DNA from: Pascua guehoae
Lineage: Eukaryota > Basidiomycota > Tremellomycetes > Trichosporonales > Trichosporonaceae
DNA length: 64,000 nucleotides
NCBI GenBank assembly: GCA_001600415.1
Contig: BCJX01000014.1
Location: forward strand, 767,914-831,913
Reading direction: 5' to 3'
This document shows, piece by piece, positions 23,273-32,422 of the stretch. Under the pieces are notes generated by a model that made no database searches, was not told where the DNA came from, and was given only the letters and a program-made list of their open reading frames with translations. Numbering within the stretch: the first letter of the stretch is position 1; each line of letters starts with the position of its first letter. A program made the position numbers and the translations under genes.

Positions 23273-24992
23273 ATGTCCAACCCCGTGTGGCAGTACACCG
23301 AGGCCGGGCGCCTGTCGACGGTCCTCGAGTATGCCGAGCGCGAGATCCCGAGCCCCGGCCCCGGCGAGGTGCTCGTCGCTGTCAAGGCGACGGCGCTGAA
23401 TCCGGTCGATGAGCAGTTGTGCGTATACGCCTTTGTCTGGGGGGGTGGATGTGTAGTGCCATTCACGTCGTGTTTGGTCCCACGCCGCTTACGACTACCG
23501 ACCTCTCCCGTCCCCTTACGCCCCCCACACGCCTGTTCTCCTCCCGCTCCTCCAGTCTCCCATCCCCTCACCCCTCCCCCNNNNNNNNNNNNNNNNCCCC
23601 CACTAACAACAGGGCCCAATCCTCCCCGCACCTCCTCCGCTTCATGGGCGCGGCCCTCCCCTCCCCCACCACCCCCTGCGTCCCCGCCTCCGACTTTTCC
23701 GGTATCGTCGTGCAGCTCGGGGCGGGCGTGACGGAATTCGCCGTAGGCGACGAGGTATTCGGGCAGCGCTTCGCCATGGCCGGCGACGGCTTTGCCGCCG
23801 GTCTCGTGGCCGTCGCTGCCAGTGCGCCATTTATCAAAAAGCCCCCCGGCGTGGGCTGGACAGAGGGTGCGGCTGCGCCGCTCGTGTATACGACCGTGTA
23901 CGACGCGCTCGTCGAGTGGGGACGTCTCCCCCTTCGATCTGGGGGGAAGAGGCGCAGCGTGCTCGTCGTCGGCGCGTCGGGGGGGACGGGGAGCGTGGCT
24001 GTGCAGCTTGCGAAGATGATGGGGTGTCGGGTTGTTGCGATTTGTTCGGGGGCGAATGTCGAGCTTGTTAAGAGTATTGGGGCGGATGAGGTGAGTTGTG
24101 CGTGGGCGGGGTGGGGGTGGGCTGGGCGAGGCGGGGTTCGGTGTGGGCTGAGCCAGGCGGGGTTCGGGTGTGGGGCGGGTGAGGCGACGGGACTCTGGGT
24201 GCGGGTCGGACCAGTCCCAGTGTCCTTAACGTGTGCCGGCGCCTGAGATGATCCAGTCGCTGCAGCAGCCCCTTTGTTCGCTGTAACGGTACCTTTGTTC
24301 GCTGCAGAAGCCCCTTTGTTCGCTGCAGAAGCCCCTTTGTTCGCTGCAGCGGCGCCGTTGTTCGCTGCAGCAGTCCCTTTGTTCGCTGTGCATCTCCCAC
24401 CACCCTTGCTTGTCCTACTACCATTCACGGCTGACCGCAGGTCATCAACTACGTCACAGACCCCGTGGCGCAGCGCGCGCTCACGTCTCCGTACGCGCCG
24501 TACGCCGTCGTCCTCGACTGCGTGGGCGGCACGTCTCTGATCCCGCACCTCGAGCACCTGATTCTCGACGACCCCGCGTCCCCCGAGCTCGGCATCTACG
24601 TGACGATTGTGGGCGACAAGACGAGCCGGGACGCCATGGGCGGCGCAGTGACAAACCTGTACGCGCCCGCGCAGGCCCTGCGCACGATCCGGGGCGCGCT
24701 GCACGAGTACATTCCCAGCTGGGTCCCGGGCCGGTCATGGGTCGCGGGCAAGCGGTATGCGTGCATCAGGCTCCACCCGACAAAGGAGAAACTCGAGAGC
24801 TATGGCTGGTACAAGGAGCAAGGGGGCAAGATTCTCATCGACGGCGTCTACCCCTTTGACCAGGCGCGCGAGGCGTATGCCCGCCTCGAGAGCGGGAGGG
24901 CAAAGGGAAAGGTCGTCCTCGAGGTCGACCAGGCCATCCCGTGCGAGGCCTGCGGCGAGTGTAGGATGTGTACCCCGGCCGAGGAGGAGTAG
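23273..24992 (+). CDS. MDR-family NAD(P)H quinone oxidoreductase, RTN4IP1-like (3 exons, 391 aa)
   Basis: Zinc-independent medium-chain dehydrogenase/reductase. In relatives such as human RTN4IP1 and fungal homologues it reduces quinone-type substrates with NADPH. Exons: 23273-23418, 23613-24090, 24441-24992; phases close to 391 residues. The GroES-like N-terminal half contains NPVDEQL, PASDFSGIVVQLG and VGDEVFGQ. The Rossmann half begins VLVVGASGGTGSVAVQ, with the GxSGGxG nucleotide loop, followed by VLDCVGG. The C-terminus ends with the GKVVLEV segment and then a short extra tail with four cysteines (CEACGECRMC), which is unusual for the family and could bind metal. Zinc ligands of classical alcohol dehydrogenases are absent. 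Intron 1 (23419-23612) contains the 16-N assembly gap and intron 2 (24091-24440) a minisatellite. No presequence was seen. Confidence 0.87.
23581..23596. other. Assembly gap (16 N) inside intron 1 of the oxidoreductase gene
   Basis: Sixteen unknown bases between C-rich flanks. It lies in the intron, so the protein prediction is not affected, but the true intron length is unknown. Confidence 0.95.
24270..24390. repeat. 21-bp minisatellite within an intron
   Basis: Five to six copies of a 21-bp unit with the core CCTTTGTTCGCTGCAG lie wholly inside intron 2 of the oxidoreductase gene. Each unit ends in CTGCAG, so decoy acceptor-like sites are repeated ahead of the true CTGACCGCAG acceptor at 24440. 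Confidence 0.9.
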
Positions 24993-25139
24993 ACCGCCGG
25001 AGATCTGTACAAAGCAAAAGTAAAGCAAAGCAAACACCAAGTGGCCCAGGCGAAGAAAGTGGGCTGTACTGTACATGCATGTGATTGATAGTCCTACTCC
25101 CAACAGCGCAGAGGCTGTCCAGGGCTGCTCCAGGGCACC

Positions 25140-25621
25140 CTACTCGCGCCGCGGCTTGGGCACGTCCTTACTGCCTGTCAGCTTGGTCGCAGTGCTCGTA
25201 ACAAAGCTGACTCACGCCTCGAGAATTGGCGCATGCGGAACACTCTTCTCCACAGCATCCGTCACCGACGACGCCGCCGCGGGCTGCGCCGGAGCCGCCT
25301 GCGCCGCCGCGGGGTCCTTGATCTTCTCGTCCGGGTTGGCAGGCAGGGGTGGGCCGGGCGGGGGCAGGCGGCCCGTCGCTTGCTGGAGGGGAATGTTCCA
25401 GATGTAGTAGCCCGAGATGATTCCTGGGCGCGTCAACATGAGGTCTTTGGTTTGTATCACGCCGTGGCCGAGATGTAGAGACCAAGGACGGTGCAACTCG
25501 AACTCGTCCTCGCAAGCAGGTCGCGCGCAGGACAGACAAGATGCCGTGACTTGAACCACTCCCCACGCCCGGACTCACCGACGCCCATGGCGACCAGCGC
25601 GGGCATGTAGCGTGAGCTCAT
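25140..25621 (-). CDS. Small single-pass membrane protein, unknown function (3 exons, 93 aa)
   Basis: Exons: 25621-25579, 25423-25216, 25170-25140, all with GT..AG ends and closing phases. The protein starts MSSRYMPALVAMGVGIISG; residues 8-22 form one hydrophobic segment with a short polar N-terminus, then a WNIPLQQATGRLP stretch and a proline/alanine-rich tail ending KDVPKPRRE. A short N-terminal hydrophobic anchor with a loose hydrophilic tail is the layout of many small mitochondrial inner-membrane proteins, but I cannot name a family. It is divergent from RAD1, 406 bp away. The splice logic and clean frame make a real gene likely even though it is short. Confidence 0.7.
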
Positions 25622-26027
25622 GATGTATATTCCCTAATTTGCAGTGTATCAGGAAGGAGGACAGTTGAAGGTGGAGAATGTGGATAAAGGCATTGAGAGA
25701 AGGTTGTGGATACTCTTTGCATGAGAACTGTCCACTTTCCATCCCACCTCCACCCCCCAGGCACGGATGTGCGGAGATTGGGCCACTTGTCCGTGTGGAG
25801 GTTGACTGGATGCGACCAGGTCGCAATAACAAACGCGTCTTGGTTGAAATATCCGCGTCTTCCTCACCTTCCTTGCCTTCCTCACCTTCCTCGTCTTCCT
25901 CACCTTCCTCGCCTTGGTCGTCTTGCTCGGACACATATCCTCATCTCTTTCGCATTTACCTTCCTCGCCTTTGTACTCTTCTTCACTTCCATTCCTCTCC
26001 ATCCCTCACTCAACCTAATCCATCCCC
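25622..26027. promoter_or_regulatory. Divergent promoter between the 93-aa gene and RAD1
   Basis: 406 bp shared by two genes transcribed apart. At 25856-25925 there is a pyrimidine-rich repeat of about 9 bp (TTCCTCACC and variants), positioned just upstream of RAD1. Pyrimidine tracts are common in fungal promoters and leaders. No TATA box was seen. Confidence 0.5.
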
Positions 26028-27342
26028 ATGCCCGATTCACAACAAGCAGCTGCTCCCGTGGGTGCCAGCCCCCCTGCTATGACTCACCCACCAGATCCTG
26101 GTCGCCGAGACGCCCGACGTGCGCCCCTTTGCCCGCCTCCTGCGCGGCATCGGCCTCAAGCACGTGAGCTAACCTGCCCTTTCGTTCAGCTGACACCAGA
26201 ACGCAGTCATGACCGTCTCGCGCGCGGGCTTTGAAGTGACGGTCGAGGAAGTAAAGTCTCTGTGCGCGACGGCGTGGATCCCGTCCAACCTGTTCAGCGT
26301 GTTCGAGTACCCTGCCGGCAGTGAGGCCGAGTGCTTTGAGCTCTCGCTCGATGCGCTCTTACAGTGCCTAAACATCTTTGGGAATGCGGGCGGGCAGGGC
26401 GGGCCGGTCGCGACTAATACGGTCGGGAAGCGGCGGCGGTGGGCGGGCGAGGGGGAGCGCGACGACGATGAGCGCGAGGATGAGTGGCGGAGTCGGAATA
26501 GGGGCGAGAGGAGGACGGGGATGCGGTTGAGCTGGGCCGGGACGGGGTATCCCCTCCATGTGCTCTTGTGAGTCGCTGACCAGCTAAGTTCCGCCGAGAC
26601 GACTAGCTGGAGAAGGCGGCTGACATACAGGCGAGACGACGCAAAGGGCCCCGTTACGACGTGCGAGTTTTCCCTCCTCGAGCCCGACGAGCTCATGAAC
26701 CAGGCCTTTGACGACGATAACAGGTTAGCTGCTTGTTCTGGTTTCCGACTTAGCTGACGTCCAGGGCCGTTTATCTAATCATGAAGGCAGGTCCATCCCG
26801 GCCGCGCCCACTGACCCCAGTCCGAGTGGTTCCGCGACGCCCTCCTCGACCTTCCCCCGAGCTGCACGCGGGTGACGCTCCGCACGCGGCCTCGAGATGA
26901 GGGCGAACGGCGCCGCGCTGGGAGCTTCTCCGTGCACGCCGAGGGCGACTTTGGGACCGTCCAGGTGGGTCCACCTTCCACAGCTAGTGACCCACTAACT
27001 GCAGTTCGACTACCCCAACGACCGCGAGGTGATGGACGCGTTTGAATGCGAGGAAGCTGTCACGTTTAGGTCAGCTAGTGAAACCTCATCGTTCACAAAC
27101 AAGCTGACACGCAGCTACCACGCGGCCCACATTGTGCTCCTCGGCCGCGCGCTCCAGCACGCCGTAAAGGTCTGCCTCCAGATTGAGACGACGGGCTTTC
27201 TCAGCGTCCAGGTCATGATGCCCATCCCGGAACATATGCCGACCGAGATGCACAATGGCATCCTCGAGTTCAAGGTGGGCAGCTAGGGCACGTACTGGAG
27301 AGCTGACCTCAGATGCACGCCCTCGAAGAGGAGGACGAGTAG
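26028..27342 (+). CDS. RAD1: DNA damage checkpoint clamp subunit RAD1 (9 exons, 326 aa)
   Basis: One of the three subunits of the 9-1-1 (Rad9-Rad1-Hus1) ring, the PCNA-like clamp loaded at damaged DNA to activate ATR/Mec1 signalling. Exons: 26028-26057, 26095-26163, 26200-26567, 26631-26723, 26765-26786, 26821-26964, 27005-27069, 27115-27274, 27313-27342; total 326 residues, a little above the human length. Family blocks in order: LLRGIGLKHNAVMTVSRAGF, LQCLNIFGNAGG, YPLHVLL, LIMK-SEWFRDALLDLP, FDYPNDREVMDAF and GFLSVQVMMPIP; the spacing matches human RAD1. An arginine/acidic insertion (about residues 130-150) sits between the first and second strands blocks. Eight introns, mostly 34-60 nt. 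One needs a GC donor to keep frame (see findings). The acidic end (HALEEEDE) is written by its own 30-nt exon. Confidence 0.9.
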
Positions 27343-27803
27343 ACCCACATACACATCCCAGACCACATAGCGTTCCCATCAACTCCACATCCATTACATT
27401 CACACCCATTCCGCAGCACGCCATTGCATGTACCTGTAATAAGATGCACATCCCCTGTGTGATCACCGACGCCCAGTGATCAACGCTGCTTGTGTGCGCG
27501 TTCCCATGCCTTTGGCAATGATCATCTGCGCGCTTGGCGGATGTGCGTCAGCAGCTAGACCGCCGGCCATCGATGAGAGCGCATGGATCCCCAGACGGGC
27601 AGCAGACGGACAGAATATCTGCTTGCGTGCACGCTGTCCCCCTCCACAAGTTAGCTCGCCACCCCTGTCAATATCGAATCACAGACTATGAATGCATGGG
27701 CTCGAGACACAGTTACACTGCCGACATCTAGCAACACGTACGTAGCGGCGGTCCATGTGACCGAGTCCGCTCTGGGCCCAGCAACGGCGCACACGAGGCG
27801 CGT
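27343..27803. other. Convergent spacer between RAD1 and eIF1
   Basis: 461 bp holding the 3' regions of two genes that face each other. No gene, repeat or RNA recognised. Confidence 0.6.
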
Positions 27804-28960
27804 TTAGTAGCCGTGGCTGGTGGGTTAGCGTGGGTGACGGGAGGGATGATTCCAGGCGACACGCGGGCGAGGGGACAAGTCGCAGACGAGCAATACTGTG
27901 GGCGAAATGGGGCCAAAACCGCATATCCACAGCCCGAGGTGGGAGCTCCTGATGCCTTTCCCCTGCTCTCTTTGGCCCTCGCCGCATTCGCGGCTCGGCT
28001 CGCTCTACTCACATGACAATCTGGTCCTTTGCCTCCTTCTCGGAGAGCAGGCCCGACTGGACGAGGAACGACTTGACGCTCTGGCGCTGGTCGCCCTGGA
28101 ACTGGAGGACCTTGCCGTGCTCGTCCTTCTTGCCCGGGGCGGGCGAGTCTTCGTCGTCCGAGTCGGCAGAGTGCACGACGTGGCCGTTGCAGGCAAACTC
28201 CTTCTTCATCGCCTTGAGGAGCTTGCGCGGGTCATACTTGTCCGGGATACCCTGGACGGTGGTGATCGTCTTGCGGCCATTGCGCTGCTGGAGACCTGGG
28301 GGTGGTTAGAATGGGGTGGGGGGAGTGGGGGGTTTGAGAAGCCAGGAGGGCAGAGACGATGTGTATTGTGCTGACACAGCAGGGCGAGGAGGAGCCAGGC
28401 TAGCGGCTGACGGTATAAACTGCAGTGACGAGCTGTAGACGATGGATGGCGCGCAACACGGCACACAACGTCAAGGTACGAGCACGAGGCGGCGTCTGTG
28501 CAGAGCGGTGCGCGTTGCATGGTTGCCTCGCACCCATCTCGCCAAAGTCGTCTCGTGTGACCGACAAGTCTGCTTTCGCCACTCGCTGCCCCACAAGTCT
28601 GCACCCCATCGCACTTCGACAGCGCGACGCGTCACGGGTCCGAAAATTCGCACACGACCACCACTTGGTCTCCCCACATCGCCGCTTGGGCCGTCTTGGC
28701 ACTCGATTGTCCAAACTCACGAATGTGGATCTTGTCAGGCTTGCCGACCGCACGCTCAATCGCGGGGGTGGGGGCAGCCTCGGCGAACGGGTCGGAGGTG
28801 GCGAACGGGTCTGCTTTGTCAGCCATCACAGTCTGCCTCTGCTCTCGAGGTGGGACGCACCGTAAGCGGGCCCGAGGTTGAGGTTGGTCCCGGCCGACGC
28901 CGGGGCCTTGGTCTTGGTCTTTCCGGCGTCCACTTTGGTAGCTGAGCGCGACGAGCGCAT
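27804..28960 (-). CDS. SUI1: Translation initiation factor eIF1 (SUI1), 4 exons, 161 aa
   Basis: eIF1 binds the 40S subunit near the P site and enforces AUG selection in scanning 43S complexes. Exons: 28960-28861, 28810-28721, 28295-28013, 27816-27804; total 161 residues against about 110 usual. The core is clear: GPAY-DPFA, IHIRLQQRNGRKTITTVQG, KKEFACNGHVV, LQFQGDQR, and the end IVIHGY. The last exon is 13 nt and supplies HGY plus stop; reading through instead gives an early stop after IVM. Extra features are a basic/alanine N-terminal extension of about 30 residues and an acidic insertion (SADSDDEDSPAPGKKDEHG) between two core strands. Intron 1 (28811-28860) contains an in-frame ATG at 28826, so an unspliced mRNA could give a shorter 133-residue form. 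The ATG at 28960 has a weak context (T at -3), as is typical of eIF1 genes. That start is the least certain part. Confidence 0.88.
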
Positions 28961-30829
28961 TGAAGAGAAGCCGAGGGCGGTGAGGGGGGTCGGTGGGGTG
29001 GGGAGGAGGGGGCGGGCGGACGCGGCCGGGTGCGAGATGGGGAGAGGGGGAGAGTGGCGACGAGGAAGTGGAGAGAGGAGAGAGCAGATGGAAGATTGTT
29101 TGAAAGAACAAGAAAGGAGAGAAAGAGGAAAGCGCAGCGTCGACGTGTTATTGCCGCGATAAGGGAACAGAGGGGGCCATAGCACAAGCGACAAAGGCAA
29201 CAGTCGAGCCAAGTGGCGGACAGAATGGGGTACGAGGGGTACGAGGTCGAGCAAAAGTGGAGTGGAGTGGTCAGCGCCCAGTGCGAACAGGGGACAGGCC
29301 CAGCGCGCAGTGCAGCGCAGCAGCCAGTGGAGTCGAGCACAGAAGAGACTCGATCGCGCACTGCGCTGCGCTAGACGATGCACGGGCCTGGGGTGTGCTC
29401 ACTTGTGCTGCTCATGAAATGGATCGGGGGGCGCGTGCGCGGTCTTGCTGTTGCGGAAAGTGGGTTTGGAGAGTGGGTGAGAGAGAGGAGACGACGTCGA
29501 GTGGCCGATGTGGAGATGTCTGTAAACTGACAGACACCTGCCGCTGGGAGCTGCTGGGAGCTGCTGGCTGGCTGGCTGCTGATACGCCTCTCTGCCTGGG
29601 TTTTGGCGCAAGACTTGCGGCATTCGGGGCCTGCCTGCCTGGCATGCACACTGCCGCCCCTGGGTCGCCTGGGTGGCCTGGGTGGCACGCGCCCAGAGGC
29701 ACGCCATGCACCACACACCACCGCACACTACCCCCAAGGCCCAAGGGTGCCAACGTGGCGGAGATTGCGGCATTTGACGCTTGTGGCGTCGCCACCCAAT
29801 CCACAATCCACCATTTCTCACCATTCATTCAGACTCATTCATTTACCGGCTCCGAGATGCTTGGCCTCTTGGCAGTCATTGCTCACTGAACACGTTCAGT
29901 CCACATGCACCAGGTGTCTCTGCATCGTACGCGAGCAGCTGGATACAGGACAAGGAATGATTTGTGGAAGCTGACTAATGACTAATGGTCGGACCCGCCA
30001 CACCCACTGTGCCTTGCTCTCCTCCACACAAAGCCCGAGCCCACATCGTTGCACATGCCCCACAAACGATCCATTGGGTATCGGACGCTGCGCGGTTGGA
30101 ATGAACAACACCGCCTCGAGCGTACAGACCGGCCTCGTGAGCTCAAGTGGGTGCACAGGCACGGTCTGCCCTCTTCATTGTGGGGCCAAGAGGGACATAC
30201 TGGAGCACAGGCCCAGTCGTCTGCTGCCTCGTGGCACAAGCGTGGAGCCACAAAGGACATGTCCAGCTTATATTCAACGGCAGCGGTCAACGCGTTGACA
30301 TGTATCGCCAACTCATCAAATCCCACAGTCAGCATTCCAAGACTGAATCCAATAGTCGGGAAAGTCGTCCCAGCTCAACATACTCACGCTGTCCGAGCAT
30401 GATGTCTAACCTAGTGTTGTGCCACCGAGTGACTCGCCTCTGGCACTGGGCGGCGCAGCCTCGAGCAGAGTGACTCAAGCAGAATCTCCCGGTACCAGCT
30501 ATATGCAGCCGATTCAAGTCGATGAACATCATGGGAGGACACACATGTCATAGATTAACAATTGCGATGGAAGCTTGGCTTACCTCATACTCCTTGTGAA
30601 GCTTGACTCGAGTAAACTGGGACTGTGAACATGCCATCTCCCAGGTGCAAGCTAACCCATTCGTGAGTAGAATCCCAGAGCTGTTCCCCCGGCGACGTCT
30701 GGGATACATTCGGTATAAGTATTGGTAGAGGCGGGCGGCTGCGAGGTACAGAAAAAATAATCTTATATCATCAACAAAATAAAGAGGAGATGTCGGAGAC
30801 AGACCATGTGGAAGCCACGAGGTCCAGAC

Positions 30830-31400
30830 TCGGGTGCGCAGTGGGCATGGGTTGGACGGGTTTCCAAGGGACAAACCACGCCGCAGCGGCGGCGCAGAGG
30901 TTGCACAGGAACAGGGACAAAATTGCAGGTCAATAGAGGACACGGGGGTGCAGATAGTCTTGCCTGCGCAGGTTTCCAGCGGGCAGGGGGAGGCCAGTAG
31001 TCCTACAGAGACCACAGTTTGCTATCAGAGGATATGTGTCGAGGGAGGAGACACGATGCATCCTGCTCTAGCAGTGGGCGAACGCAAGGGTTTCACAGAG
31101 ATGAAGACGGATAAACCACGTCGCAGAGGTGTCACCGCTGGGGTCTGGCGGGGGATAGCTGGTGATATAGCACAGGTCTGCAGGGTACCAAGGAACACGA
31201 GTCTTCAAAGAAAGGAAGTTGCTCAGGGTTGGTAATAAAATCACAGGCTAATAGAGGATCGGGTAACACATGTGCAGAGAGGGCATGGCCGGTACGGGTT
31301 TCCAGAGGGCAGGGGGAGGCAGTAGTCGTACGACAACAACGGATTGCTTAAGAGGATATGGTAAGAGGAGGATTTGGGTAGCTGGGGAAGATGCGACTGA
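30830..31400. repeat. Degenerate tandem duplication, period about 325 bp
   Basis: Matching landmarks in the same order: AAACCACGCCGCAG near 30874 and AAACCACGTCGCAG near 31110; AATAGAGGA near 30933 and 31249; GGTTTCCAGCGGGCAGGGGG near 30970 and GGTTTCCAGAGGGCAGGGGG near 31297; AGAGGATATG near 31025 and 31352. Divergence between the copies is substantial. No coding potential was recognised. Confidence 0.7.
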
Positions 31401-31519
31401 TTCTGCTCAAGCTGCCGGCAAACCCCAGTCGCAATGGTTTCATAACATGCGTTTCACTAAACGTACCACCTTCAACAACCTACCCTACCTCAGGACCCAC
31501 CTCGGACGCAATGATGTAG

Positions 31520-31610
31520 GGCACCCGTGTGTTTGGAAAGTCGTGAGACTGCCACAGTGGGGCACTAGCGCATAGCTGTGTCCCGACTTTCTGGAGGCAC
31601 CTGTACCATA
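31520..31610. mobile_element. Inverted-repeat element, copy 1 (possible MITE or transposon end)
   Basis: Carries AAAGTCGTGAGACTGCC and, about 40 bp on, GTCCCGACTTTCTGGAGGC, which is close to the reverse complement of the first arm. It matches the element at 32338-32422 in the same orientation. No transposase was found. Confidence 0.45.
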
Positions 31611-32337
31611 ATGTCCTTGCCGGAATGCCTGATTTCGGAATACCCCTCCTGATGGAGCCGTGGAAGAATCACTCCGTAAGCTGACGCGGTCTGTTCGCGG
31701 CCTTACAACTTCAATACCGAAGTCCCCAATGGTTACTCTTTTCTACGCCATAGCCCGTTTGCCATACCCCATGGCGCCTACGCCCAGAGTGCTCTGAGCT
31801 ACAGAGCTCACTCTCAGTCTTGTCGTGCACGAAACAACGCAGCCTCTTCAGGGCTACGTCGTGGTTGCCTAGCAGCTGGAATAGTACACGCTCTCAGCCG
31901 CGTTGTCAGCGACATGTTCATGAAGTGAATCCGCCAGATGCCCTCTCGACGATATTTAGCATACCTTTTCGGTATGTGGATAGCGCAGCTTCATGGTGCT
32001 ATTACAGTAGCCAGTCCAGGTGACGAAGGAGAACTCCTTTCAATAAATACACAGCCAAAGCTGCAACTCCTATTACCACGGGGCATTCGTCCCTTCCTAG
32101 GCCTACCGATAGTGCTTGTGAGAACGGTCAAAGCGCTCACCCCGTCCAGTGACTGGCCCAAACGTACTATTTGCGCTTGGAATGAAGCTCAGAATACGCT
32201 CACTCCTAGATCCCAGCAGGCAGCCAGGAAACCTGACACTTTTGAGCAAAGAATGACGAACAGCATGACGGAGCAGCAGGTATGACAATCAGACGCAGAA
32301 ACAGCTATCTCCTCATTATGAGTTATCAAGCTAGTAG

Positions 32338-32422
32338 GGTCCAGGTGTGTCCAAAAAGTCGTGAGACAGCCGCAGTGAGGCTCGAGCACGTCGCCGTCTC
32401 ATGACTTTCCCGACGCGCCTGT
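32338..32422. mobile_element. Inverted-repeat element, copy 2 (possible MITE or transposon end)
   Basis: Left arm AGGTGTGTCCAAAAAGTCG followed by TGAGAC; right arm GTCTCATGACTTTCCCGACG followed by CGCCT. The arms pair over about 25 bp with few mismatches around a 28-bp GC-rich spacer. The arms resemble Tc1/mariner-type ends in general style only; no duplicated target site could be assigned with confidence. Confidence 0.5.

Noticed and set aside
22705..23412. Plus-strand cysteine-rich frame of 235 codons.
   Set aside because: Runs through the promoter and first exon of the oxidoreductase gene in a different frame; hydrophobic look comes from a biased stretch.
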